A stretch of 11,275 nt of DNA from an uncultured Candidatus Saccharibacteria bacterium (GTDB taxonomy: Bacteria; Patescibacteria; Saccharimonadia; Saccharimonadales; UBA6022): positions 1 through 11,275 of the forward strand of contig CAMPJF010000024.1 in NCBI GenBank assembly GCA_946886725.1, given 5' to 3'. The notes under the pieces were generated by a model. The model had not been told where the DNA came from. It saw only the letters and a program-made list of their open reading frames with translations, and made no database searches. The translations under genes and the position numbers were made by a program. Shown piece by piece: positions 1 through 6,425 of this stretch (position 1 is its first letter; each line of letters starts with the position of its first letter).

Positions 1-16
1 AAATAATATATAGTTT

Positions 17-22
17 TACAAT
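17..22 (+). promoter_or_regulatory. Possible -10 hexamer for the first gene
   Basis: TACAAT occurs about 38 bases before the ATG at 60, which would give a leader of roughly 30 bases containing the AGGAG site. The -35 region would fall at or beyond the window edge, so it cannot be judged. Confidence 0.3.
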
Positions 23-59
23 CAAACTATTGTTCTCCCTATTTAGGAGTTGGTACCCG

Positions 60-902
60 ATGATCATGCAACTCGTTCCAGGATATGTCGAGGCGACAAA
101 ATCCACTCATACCTATCACATCATCCGCTCATTCGACATGGACGGACATGAGGTGGCATGGGTGGAAATAACGTATTTTTTGAACAGCGATACCGCACAC
201 AGTACGCCACTCAAGATGTACCGTGTCATGTGTGACTGCGACTTTACCGAAGGCGTCGGCTGGAACCTGAATAAAGATGGCCACCTCTACACTGTGCACG
301 GACGAAATGCTGATAACTGCAAATTCCGTCCGCTCGTCATGGCAATCCGCCACCAGGAGCTCCGAGATTACTTGGAAAAAGCCGCCGGCAAACCCGACGT
401 TCCCAGCGACAAGGCAACCGTTCTGTATGTCGTTCGGGCAATCGAGGCGCTCGCGTCATTCGCTCAGTACAACGTCATGATCGAGGCCGGCGGTGGCGCA
501 GAGTTTTGGGGTGGCTATTTCTATCTGCCGACCGTCCAGGCGATCCTTGATGTCGAGTGGCCACAGATACATATGGCCATGGCAGTCTTGTACCGCATGA
601 AAAAGTACGACCTCGATGGCATGGTCGTCGTTCCGTACACTACGCCGCCCGAAGCAACGTGGCAGCAGTATGACAGTCATGAGGTTGACGGCTATGTCCT
701 GACGCGCAGTCTACCATCACACAACCGCATGTCGCATACATGGAAGTTGGCGGTCTACGAAAAGGGCAGTGAATCGCCTGTTCGGGAATGCCAGCTACAA
801 ATCGACCAACCGCTGGAATGGGGTGTCGATATCGACGACCTCGCCCAATCAGAAGCGAAGCTGAGCGAAATGCTGTCTGACCTGAAAAACCAACCCGCCT
901 AA
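60..902 (+). CDS. Hypothetical protein, 280 aa, no recognised family
   Basis: I do not recognise this protein. I chose ATG at 60 because AGGAG lies at 45-49, ten bases before it; the frame stays open to a TTG at 30, but no ribosome site serves that codon, and another ATG lies at 66. The product looks soluble and cytosolic: no signal peptide or membrane segment, and a balanced mix of charged and aromatic residues. Visible details are a Cys-Asp-Cys near residue 60, a Gly-rich turn followed by aromatic residues in the middle (GGGAEFWGGYFY), and an acidic, helical C-terminal tail (DIDDLAQSEAKLSEMLSDL). It ends in TAA, directly before a strong terminator, so it is the last gene of its transcript. 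Codon use resembles its neighbours. It could be a lineage-specific protein; no function is assigned. Confidence 0.75.
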   Translation: MIMQLVPGYVEATKSTHTYHIIRSFDMDGHEVAWVEITYFLNSDTAHSTPLKMYRVMCDCDFTEGVGWNLNKDGHLYTVHGRNADNCKFRPLVMAIRHQELRDYLEKAAGKPDVPSDKATVLYVVRAIEALASFAQYNVMIEAGGGAEFWGGYFYLPTVQAILDVEWPQIHMAMAVLYRMKKYDLDGMVVVPYTTPPEATWQQYDSHEVDGYVLTRSLPSHNRMSHTWKLAVYEKGSESPVRECQLQIDQPLEWGVDIDDLAQSEAKLSEMLSDLKNQPA

Positions 903-914
903 AGAGAGAACATA

Positions 915-957
915 CGCCCCGGAAGATTTGGCTATTGCCACTTCCGGGGCGTCTTTT
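915..957 (+). terminator. Rho-independent terminator
   Basis: CGCCCCGGAAG (915-925) pairs perfectly with CTTCCGGGGCG (941-951). A further TGGC/GCCA pair (929-932 with 937-940) sits above a three-base bulge and closes a TATT loop. TCTTTT follows the stem. This ends the transcript of the upstream orphan gene and isolates smpB. Confidence 0.92.
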
Positions 958-992
958 CATTTTGGATACTTCGTGGTTAGGCAGCACTAGGG

Positions 993-998
993 TACAAT
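993..998 (+). promoter_or_regulatory. -10 element of smpB
   Basis: TACAAT lies ten bases before the smpB ATG. Initiation 6-8 bases downstream would leave a leader of only about 3-5 bases. No convincing -35 hexamer is visible 16-18 bases upstream (TTCGTG at 970-975 is weak), and there is no TGn extension. Confidence 0.5.
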
Positions 999-1008
999 AA
1001 GGGCAGTT

Positions 1009-1485
1009 ATGGGACAAAAAAAGAAATCATCTTCAACACCAAAAGCGATCGTCAACCGTCGCGCAAGGTTTGATTACGAACTAGGCGATGAAATCATTGC
1101 CGGACTGGTTTTAAGCGGCCCGGAAGTTCGCGCCGCACGTGACGGACACATTCAATTAAAGGGTTCGTTCGTGACGATTCGTAATAATGAATTATGGCTC
1201 AACAATGCCAGTTTCAGCTTAAAGCTACATCAAAAAGGTGACCCAGCCGCCAGAACAATCGACACCGAACCACGCAAGCTCCTTGCCAGTCGAAAACAAA
1301 TCGACACATTAGCCAGCAAGAAAAAGAGCGGGCTGACAATCGTCCCAACGCGACTACTCACGACCGGCAAATTCATCAAAGTTGTCATCGCGCTGGGTAA
1401 AGGAAAAAAGAACTACGATAAGCGTGAAACCCTGAAGCGTCGCGATCAAGAACGAGAGACCAGTCGCGCGATCAAAAACGCATAG
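1009..1485 (+). CDS. smpB: SsrA-binding protein SmpB
   Basis: SmpB binds tmRNA (SsrA) and delivers it to ribosomes stalled on mRNAs lacking a stop codon, acting in the cytosol in trans-translation. Family hallmarks are in order: NRRARFDYEL (16-25), AGLVLSGPEVRAAR (31-44, usually AGIVLTGTEVKSLR), the central WLNNASF strand, RKLLASRKQI (89-98), GLTIVPT (108-114) and the basic GKGKKNYDKRE (130-140), followed by the Arg/Lys-rich C-terminal tail that enters the mRNA channel. At 158 aa it has the usual length. The start is ATG, with a weak AAGGG just upstream and a -10 box ten bases before, so the mRNA may be nearly leaderless. The gene stands alone after a strong terminator and converges on the next gene. 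No ssrA gene is visible in the window. Identification is firm. Confidence 0.96.
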   Translation: MGQKKKSSSTPKAIVNRRARFDYELGDEIIAGLVLSGPEVRAARDGHIQLKGSFVTIRNNELWLNNASFSLKLHQKGDPAARTIDTEPRKLLASRKQIDTLASKKKSGLTIVPTRLLTTGKFIKVVIALGKGKKNYDKRETLKRRDQERETSRAIKNA

Positions 1486-1494
1486 ATAGGGAAA

Positions 1495-1523
1495 ACCGGG
1501 CAGCGAACGTATCGCAGCCCGGT
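1495..1523. terminator. Shared hairpin between convergent genes
   Basis: ACCGGGC (1495-1501) pairs with GCCCGGT (1517-1523). Inside, GCGA (1503-1506) pairs with TCGC (1512-1515) across an A/A mismatch, with loop ACGTA. On the minus strand the stem runs into TTTT then CCC, so it fits best as terminator of the gene ending at 1532. On the plus strand it follows the smpB stop by ten bases but has no T-tract, so its strength there is uncertain. Confidence 0.65.
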
Positions 1524-1531
1524 ATAAGAGC

Positions 1532-1957
1532 CTACCTGAGGCTCAGACCATCTCCATTGAATTTCACACTCGCTATCGGCATCGTATGGTCCCTATCATG
1601 CATCACATAGATCGGATTATCGAAATATTTGACCCTGCCACTCGCCGGCATAATACGCCAGCCATGGTCGCCCTCGGTCACAAGAAACTGATTGCGGTCC
1701 GTACTGTCACTTCCTTCTGATCGCAACAAGTAGACGCGATGCCCTGCAGGTATCGTGATAATACGGTCAGGTATGAGCGACCCGTTCAGGCCGTCCACAT
1801 ACAGCTGTATTTTGTACCTTTTGTCGGTGATTGCAACTCGCTTTCGTTGGTTGGGTTCTGCGAGAGACGCATCAATAAATGCGTTCAATCCGTCCAAGCC
1901 TGGATCGCCAGTTTTGCCTTTGTCGCCGGTTTTTTTCACTTTCCATTTGTTATTCAA
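1532..1957 (-). CDS. Hypothetical protein with a short collagen-like Gly-X-Y stretch, 141 aa
   Basis: I do not recognise the family. A basic start (residues 1-9) is followed by five consecutive Gly-X-Y triplets with glycines at 11, 14, 17, 20 and 23, including a GDP triplet, then an acidic/helical linker and a roughly 110-residue domain rich in predicted beta strands (YKIQLYV, RIITIP, HRVYLLR, ASVKFNG). There is no signal peptide or membrane helix. The start is TTG at 1957, supported by AGGAG (on the minus strand at 1971-1967) nine bases upstream and by a good promoter. Five triplets are too few for a stable triple helix alone; they may be a linker or oligomerisation stub. The gene is divergent from exodeoxyribonuclease III and convergent with smpB. 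Coding status is supported by promoter, ribosome site, frame length and terminator. Confidence 0.72.
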   Translation of the reverse strand: MNNKWKVKKTGDKGKTGDPGLDGLNAFIDASLAEPNQRKRVAITDKRYKIQLYVDGLNGSLIPDRIITIPAGHRVYLLRSEGSDSTDRNQFLVTEGDHGWRIMPASGRVKYFDNPIYVMHDRDHTMPIASVKFNGDGLSLR

Positions 1958-1996
1958 TGTACGTCGCTCCTAGATAGAGGATGGATGGTCGAAGAT

Positions 1997-2025
1997 ATTA
2001 TACCACCACAAATAACAGCGGTCAA
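1997..2025 (-). promoter_or_regulatory. Promoter of the collagen-like gene
   Basis: On the minus strand TTGACC (2025-2020) is followed after 17 bases by TATAAT (2002-1997), the latter preceded by TGG, a full extended -10. This is the strongest promoter match in the window. The predicted start near 1990 gives a leader of about 33 bases containing AGGAG. The -35 hexamer lies inside the spacer of the opposing xthA promoter. Confidence 0.8.
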
Positions 2026-2035
2026 TGTGCGTCCG

Positions 2036-2044
2036 TGGTATACT
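2036..2044 (+). promoter_or_regulatory. Extended -10 promoter of exodeoxyribonuclease III gene
   Basis: TGGTATACT is a TGn-extended -10 element. Only six bases (2045-2050) separate it from the ATG at 2051, so transcription should start at or beside the A of the ATG, giving a leaderless mRNA. No clear -35 hexamer is seen. Confidence 0.7.
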
Positions 2045-2050
2045 AAAAAG

Positions 2051-2845
2051 ATGAAAATCTACTCTTGGAACGTCAACGGAATACGCGCAGTCGAGAAAAA
2101 AGGAGCGCTTGCGGAGTTTATCAGCCGCGAGCAGCCGGACATCATTTGTTTTCAGGAGATAAAGGCGCATGAGGCACAGCTAGATGTCGAATATCCAGAG
2201 TATGAAAAATACTGGAATTCAGCAAAACGCGCCGGCTATTCAGGCACGGCAATTTGGACAAAGATCGCACCACTGAACGCATCGTACGGTCTGCCCGAAG
2301 GCTTGATTGACGAATATCAACTGGATAGCGACGAATACGGCGACCCGTCCGACGAAGGGCGAGTGACAACACTAGAGTTTGAAGATTTCTACCTTACAAC
2401 CGTCTACACACCGAACAGCAAGGGCGACCTATCACGCCTGCCGTTGCGCCATAAACAATGGGACCCGGCTTTCTTGAAGTACATGAAGCGTCGCGAAGAA
2501 AAAAAGCCAGTCATCTTTTGTGGCGATTTGAATGTCGCACATACAGAACTTGACCTCGCAAATCCGAAACCAAATATCGGCAAACATGGCTTTACAAACG
2601 AGGAGCGCGAAGGCTTCGACAATATCGTTAACGCTGGCTTTGTTGATACGTTTCGAATGTTCAATCAAGATGGGGGCAATTATACCTGGTGGACCCACTG
2701 GGCAAATTCACGCGCCAGAAACGTCGGTTGGCGCATTGACTACGTTCTTGTCTCGGAAAGTATCCGAGATCGAGTCAAAGAAGCATCAATCCATGCGAGC
2801 GTCATGGGATCAGACCACTGTCCGGTCAGCGTGACAATCGATTAA
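2051..2845 (+). CDS. xthA: Exodeoxyribonuclease III (AP endonuclease)
   Basis: This Mg2+-dependent nuclease of the EEP superfamily cleaves DNA 5' to abasic sites and trims blocked 3' ends in base-excision repair. All active-site elements are visible: WNVNG with Asn9, FQEIK with metal-binding Glu36, GYSGTA (62-67), VYTPN with Tyr119, GDLNVAH with Asp159 and Asn161, WRIDY with Asp230, and GSDHCPV with the catalytic Asp255/His256 pair. At 264 aa it has the usual length, so the enzyme should be active. I placed the start at 2051 because homology begins with MKIYSWNVNG. The frame remains open upstream to 1739, but that stretch lies antisense to the neighbouring gene and contains no family sequence. 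No Shine-Dalgarno precedes the ATG; the -10 box sits directly before it. Confidence 0.96.
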   Translation: MKIYSWNVNGIRAVEKKGALAEFISREQPDIICFQEIKAHEAQLDVEYPEYEKYWNSAKRAGYSGTAIWTKIAPLNASYGLPEGLIDEYQLDSDEYGDPSDEGRVTTLEFEDFYLTTVYTPNSKGDLSRLPLRHKQWDPAFLKYMKRREEKKPVIFCGDLNVAHTELDLANPKPNIGKHGFTNEEREGFDNIVNAGFVDTFRMFNQDGGNYTWWTHWANSRARNVGWRIDYVLVSESIRDRVKEASIHASVMGSDHCPVSVTID

Positions 2846-2855
2846 TCGATCCGCT

Positions 2856-2884
2856 TTTACATCACTTGACGGCAGTGATACAAT
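2856..2884 (+). promoter_or_regulatory. Promoter of the HAD phosphatase operon with internal dyad
   Basis: TTTACA (2856-2861), a 17-base spacer and TACAAT (2879-2884) preceded by TGA form a near-consensus promoter. The dyad ATCACT (2861-2866) / AGTGAT (2874-2879) fills the spacer exactly and could be an operator. Seven bases separate the -10 from the ATG at 2892, predicting a leaderless mRNA. Confidence 0.75.
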
Positions 2885-2891
2885 AAAATAC

Positions 2892-3629
2892 ATGACAAAG
2901 CAAAAGTTTGCAGCCTTTGATATCGACGGGACACTTTTTCGCAGCGGTCTACATAGGGAAGTATTTTATGAATTATACAAAATGGGCATTCTGCCATCTG
3001 ACCTTGGTGAAGAAACGACTTTAAAGCACCGCGAGTGGCGACACCGCGTACATGGAAACGCTTTTGAAGAGTTTGAAAAGATTATGGTCGGTGGTCTTGA
3101 CTCGTATCTGCCTAAACTACGCATCAGCGATTATGACGAAGCCGCTAAGCGCGTCCTTGAAAAAAAAGCAGAGAACGTTTACGTCTATACTCGCAATCTA
3201 CTATGCAGACTGCAGGCCGAAGGCTATATGACCATTGCAATCAGCGGATCACAGCACGAACTCGTCGAACCGTTCGCCAAGCGATATGGATTTGACGCCT
3301 GGGTAGGGCAACAGTGGGAACGCGGTGAGGAATTTTTTACTGGCATACTCACGAAAACGCACACCGGAAAAGACAAAATCCTCAAAAACCTCATCGAACA
3401 ATACGATCTGACACTTGAGGATAGTTATGCAGTCGGGGATAGTAATGGTGACAGCGGCATGCTCGGCATCGTCGACAATCCCATCGCCTTCAACCCCACA
3501 TATGAATTGCTCGAGAAAGCACTGGAAAACAATTGGAAGATCGTTATCGAACGCAAAAATACCAGCCTTGAATTAATAAAGGAGCCTACCGTTGGAAAAT
3601 ACGTACTGGAAAAGACAAACCAACAGTAA
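2892..3629 (+). CDS. HAD-superfamily hydrolase, subfamily IB-like phosphatase
   Basis: This is a haloacid dehalogenase-type phosphatase. Motif I is FDIDGT, with nucleophile Asp10 and general acid/base Asp12; motif II is ISGS with Ser118; motif III is the GKDK lysine (Lys160 or 162); motif IV is VGDSNGD with Asp183 and Asp187. The helical insert between motifs I and II (about 20-95) is a C1 cap like that of the phosphoserine phosphatase/HAD-IB group. Length 245 aa is normal. The substrate cannot be read from the sequence; small phosphomonoesters such as phosphoserine, or lipid/sugar phosphates, are possible. The protein is cytosolic, with no signal peptide. It has its own promoter, and its 3' end overlaps the next gene by 38 bases, so the two are probably co-transcribed and translationally coupled. 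The tail beyond residue 210 is family-variable. Confidence 0.9.
   Translation: MTKQKFAAFDIDGTLFRSGLHREVFYELYKMGILPSDLGEETTLKHREWRHRVHGNAFEEFEKIMVGGLDSYLPKLRISDYDEAAKRVLEKKAENVYVYTRNLLCRLQAEGYMTIAISGSQHELVEPFAKRYGFDAWVGQQWERGEEFFTGILTKTHTGKDKILKNLIEQYDLTLEDSYAVGDSNGDSGMLGIVDNPIAFNPTYELLEKALENNWKIVIERKNTSLELIKEPTVGKYVLEKTNQQ
3580..3584 (+). promoter_or_regulatory. Ribosome binding site deciding a TTG start
   Basis: AGGAG lies seven bases before TTG at 3592, inside the 3' end of the HAD gene. It fixes the start of the following gene at a non-ATG codon and implies translational coupling. Confidence 0.8.
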
Positions 3630-4386
3630 GCCACTGTTTCCTGACGTCGAATGGAATAAGCCCGAACAGCGCTCGCAGGCCGGGCGTCTTGGCATTATTG
3701 GCGGTAATAAATTAGGATTTGCCGGCGTTGGCGAGGCGTACGGGGTCGCTACAAGCAGCGGGGTAGGGGAAGTACGAGTATTGCTACCTGACGCTCTGCG
3801 AAAAACAATCCCGCCGATTATGACCGACGTATTATTCGGCGCAACTAACCCATCAGGAAGCCTTGCGCGCGATGCGTCAACTGAAATGAATGCGATAAGC
3901 GAGTGGGCGACAGGAGTACTACTTGCTGGCGATGCAGGACGAAATAGCGAAACCGCCATCCTCTACGAAGACTTCCTAAAAGACTATGTCGGACCACTAA
4001 CAATTACCCGGGATGCAGTGGATTTAATTAAAAATAGCTCGGCAACTATGGTTGAACGTCCAAATACGCTACTGGTCGTGTCCTTTGCGCAGCTACAAAA
4101 AATCTTCCAGAGCGTATACTACCCGAAAATACTAACATTCAGCATGCAGCTTGCGCACGTCGTAGATGCACTCCATAAATTTACTATCACGTACCCATGC
4201 GGCATTATGGTGCTACATAAAGATTATCTGATTGTTGCGGTAAATGGCGACGTCACGACCACCGAATGGCAAAACCCAATGGCGATCTGGCGGGGAAGTG
4301 TCGCTGCAAAAGCAGCCAGCTACTGGCTTTGGAATCCTTCCAAATTACTTATGAGCGCGACGGCTAGTATTGTCACGAAGGAGTAG
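3592..4386 (+). CDS. Ribokinase-fold protein related to ADP-dependent NAD(P)H-hydrate dehydratase (YjeF C-terminal domain), probably degenerate
   Basis: The order of motifs resembles the YjeF C-terminal/NnrD family, which uses ADP or ATP to repair hydrated NAD(P)H. GRLGIIGGNK (31-40) plus an Ala/Gly-rich helix corresponds to the family's N-terminal GG segment. LAGDAGRNSETA (111-122) corresponds to the usual GPGLGR-x-x-ET loop. PLTITRDAVDLI (135-146) corresponds to the PLVLDADALNLL strand. The hallmark GGTGDVLAG near the C-terminus is not present: after QNPMAIW (227-233) the matching stretch reads RGSVAAKAAS, without the catalytic Asp. I therefore infer altered or lost enzymatic activity. The first 25 residues are an unusual Trp/Pro-containing lead-in. 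The start is TTG with a strong ribosome site; 264 aa is close to the family's domain length. It is co-transcribed with the HAD phosphatase and no terminator is obvious after it. Family assignment is moderate. Confidence 0.68.
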   Translation: MENTYWKRQTNSKPLFPDVEWNKPEQRSQAGRLGIIGGNKLGFAGVGEAYGVATSSGVGEVRVLLPDALRKTIPPIMTDVLFGATNPSGSLARDASTEMNAISEWATGVLLAGDAGRNSETAILYEDFLKDYVGPLTITRDAVDLIKNSSATMVERPNTLLVVSFAQLQKIFQSVYYPKILTFSMQLAHVVDALHKFTITYPCGIMVLHKDYLIVAVNGDVTTTEWQNPMAIWRGSVAAKAASYWLWNPSKLLMSATASIVTKE

Positions 4387-4416
4387 TTCACTTACAGTCA
4401 CAACCTGGTGTGTCAG

Positions 4417-6351
4417 CTAAAATACCGTCTCTTGACGAGGAATCTTAACCTCGATTGGCACACTACTGTCAATCGTCGTACCATTACCTAGTTGTCCGAT
4501 ATGATTTCGCCCCATGGCATACAGTCGACCATTATCGCCCAGAATGTACGCGGTGTATTCATCGTTATTTGCAATAGCGACGGCCTTAACGCGAGCCCCA
4601 GAGACGCCGTTCACAAATGGCATCAATACCTCGCGCGGATCTGGATTGCAGGCCTGAAGCGGGTGATTGGTTCCTAATTTTCCATACGTGTTGTCGCCCG
4701 CGGCAAACACTTTACCACTGACGGTCAGCACCATCATCGAGTTCATTTGATATCCCGCTTCGTCATTCATCTTTAACGCATCCTCGCCACCAGGTAATGA
4801 GAACAGGGTCTGATTTCCTTGTATAGCCGCACAACTGAGCGCTGGATTTCCCAGTTGACCGTGGTTATTGCGCCCAACACAGTAGACCGTACCAGCCGAT
4901 GTCGCGCCAACGCAAACACTGTGCCGGTCCGCGCCTTCGTCACCAATACTAATAATAGAGTTGAACCCACTTCCCGTAATCGTCTTTGGCGTTGAATAGG
5001 ATGCTGTAACCGACCCCGAAGTATTACCGTCGGCGGCGGTACCATGCTGGTTGTGGCCGCTCATATACGCTTGGCCATTAACACCCATAAAGAACGCACC
5101 CTCAACCGCACCGTGGTACGAAAGTTTCACGTCCGAGACTTTGATGTCACCAGGAATCATTGCTCGGCCCGGAGTCGATTTGCCAAGACCTGCAGTATCA
5201 ACAGTCGTGTTTCCTTGACCTAGTTGCCCATAATTATTCATGCCAGCACAGTATGCACGATTATCATTCGCGATCACACAGGTCATAAAGTCCTTGGTGA
5301 ATATCTTCATCGCCCGCAGCGGCAGCAATGTCCCGGCAGGCGGGGCAGGGTTCGCTAGATCCAATCTAAATCGCGCCGGGGCGGCCATATAATAATTCGC
5401 TTGATAACCAGCTGCTGCCGACCCTATGCCCGTGCCCAGTTCACCTCGGTCGTTCATCCCCGCACACCATGCTTCACGACTACTGTCGATGACGCAGGCG
5501 TTATTACGACCGTATCCACTGACCTCTAGGTCGATCGCTGTTCGCCCTGCGGGAAGAACAAATTGCACCCAGTCTGACATGTCTTGACTTGCAATACCTT
5601 CGCTACCGCGGCAATACATCTGGTCATTACTGCCGATAATACATAAAATCGCCGCGCCTTGACCCGACCCCTTTACTTTTTTCACTTTGGTAATTCCCGT
5701 AGGCAAGACGATCTCGACCGGCGCGGTTACCACAGTACCCAGTGAAGCATCACCAAGCTGGTTAAGTGAATTATCGCCCCAACCATACAACGTTCCATTA
5801 CCCGTCAACATGTATCCGTTATGTCCAGCCGCTTTCCATCCGGCGCCACTAGCGATTTGCGGAACGATACTGTACTGACTTTGCTTGACGAGAGTTCGCG
5901 AATAAACCTGGTAAACACTCCCCGTCGAAGAACGGAGCAGCTCGGTCATTCCTGTCACCGTCACCTTAGCTGAACTGGCTGCTCCGATGACCGGCGCATC
6001 CACAAGGAAGGTCGTGCGTATATTGCCAAACTGGACGATATACCGATTGCCGCCAGAGATCGTTGCACCAGAACAGGTGGTGTCCGGGCGTAATTTGGCG
6101 TTCACTGTCCATGTTGGCGAATAATCGCTTTCCCTCAAGCAGGCCTCCGCTCGAGCTTGTCCAGCTTCGGCTGCGATAGTAGCGAGTTTATTATAATACT
6201 GCTCGTCAAGCGAGGCGCGCACACCGCTGGTCGCGGAAACAGCAGCCAATAGTACGATCAGCATCACGATAGACGCTATTAAAACAGTCGGCAAAGCAAA
6301 TCCAGGTAGTGACGACCGGCACCTAGGCAGACATTTTTTAAGCGTAAACAT
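4417..6351 (-). CDS. Pilin-like N-terminus fused to RCC1-type beta-propeller, 644 aa
   Basis: A 17-residue basic leader ends in Gly17, followed by FALPTVLIAS and a hydrophobic helix (about 18-42): a class III (prepilin peptidase) signal with predicted cleavage at Gly17/Phe18. The helix continues through LDEQYY to IAAEAGQARAEACL, the PilX/minor-pilin style 'AAEAG' pattern. Residues 1-155 are closely similar to the next gene and contain Cys71 and Cys93. From 170 to the end are eight RCC1-like strand motifs at about 189, 246, 295, 367, 429, 490, 549 and 611 (for example YGWGDNSLNQLG, YCAGMNNYGQLG, YAMGRNHIGQLG). Cys pairs mark repeats 2, 3, 4 and 6 only. There is no C-terminal sorting signal. 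The -10 box sits eight bases before ATG, so the mRNA is predicted leaderless. A surface or pilus-tip adhesin is my inference. Other readings are a pseudopilus subunit or a membrane-anchored protein that is not cleaved. Confidence 0.85.
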   Translation of the reverse strand: MFTLKKCLPRCRSSLPGFALPTVLIASIVMLIVLLAAVSATSGVRASLDEQYYNKLATIAAEAGQARAEACLRESDYSPTWTVNAKLRPDTTCSGATISGGNRYIVQFGNIRTTFLVDAPVIGAASSAKVTVTGMTELLRSSTGSVYQVYSRTLVKQSQYSIVPQIASGAGWKAAGHNGYMLTGNGTLYGWGDNSLNQLGDASLGTVVTAPVEIVLPTGITKVKKVKGSGQGAAILCIIGSNDQMYCRGSEGIASQDMSDWVQFVLPAGRTAIDLEVSGYGRNNACVIDSSREAWCAGMNDRGELGTGIGSAAAGYQANYYMAAPARFRLDLANPAPPAGTLLPLRAMKIFTKDFMTCVIANDNRAYCAGMNNYGQLGQGNTTVDTAGLGKSTPGRAMIPGDIKVSDVKLSYHGAVEGAFFMGVNGQAYMSGHNQHGTAADGNTSGSVTASYSTPKTITGSGFNSIISIGDEGADRHSVCVGATSAGTVYCVGRNNHGQLGNPALSCAAIQGNQTLFSLPGGEDALKMNDEAGYQMNSMMVLTVSGKVFAAGDNTYGKLGTNHPLQACNPDPREVLMPFVNGVSGARVKAVAIANNDEYTAYILGDNGRLYAMGRNHIGQLGNGTTIDSSVPIEVKIPRQETVF

Positions 6352-6359
6352 TACCTACA

Positions 6360-6368
6360 ATAATACCA
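6360..6368 (-). promoter_or_regulatory. Extended -10 promoter of the 644-aa pilin-RCC1 gene
   Basis: On the minus strand TGGTATTAT (6368-6360) is a TGn-extended -10. Eight bases separate it from the ATG, leaving a leader of about 0-2 bases. The best -35 candidate, TGTTAG (6388-6383), is weak. This lets the gene be transcribed separately from its upstream paralogue. Confidence 0.6.
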
Positions 6369-6425
6369 CGACAACTAATCATCTAACAGACGAGCCGATC
6401 CTGTTTTAATGAGCCATATTTCATA

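Noticed and set aside
30..59. TTG start at 30 for the first gene.
   Set aside because: No ribosome site precedes it, whereas AGGAG at 45-49 serves the ATG at 60.
1528..1544. GAGCC/GGCTC hairpin at the end of the collagen-like gene as a second terminator.
   Set aside because: Short five-pair stem inside the coding end with no T-run; the hairpin at 1495-1523 explains termination better.
1739..2050. An N-terminal extension of about 100 residues on exodeoxyribonuclease III.
   Set aside because: It lies antisense to the supported gene at 1532-1957, and family homology starts exactly at the ATG at 2051 with its own -10 box.
4399..4412. CACA/TGTG hairpin between the convergent genes ending at 4386 and 4417 as a terminator.
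   Set aside because: Four base pairs with no T-run on either strand is too weak.
5680..5705. LPTG-like sequence (LPTGI, residues 216-220) in the 644-aa protein as a sortase signal.
   Set aside because: It is in the middle of the protein, with no following hydrophobic segment and basic tail.
6385..6415. AACAG/CTGTT inverted repeat after the 569-aa gene as a terminator.
   Set aside because: Only five pairs around an 11-base loop, and no T-tract on the gene's strand.
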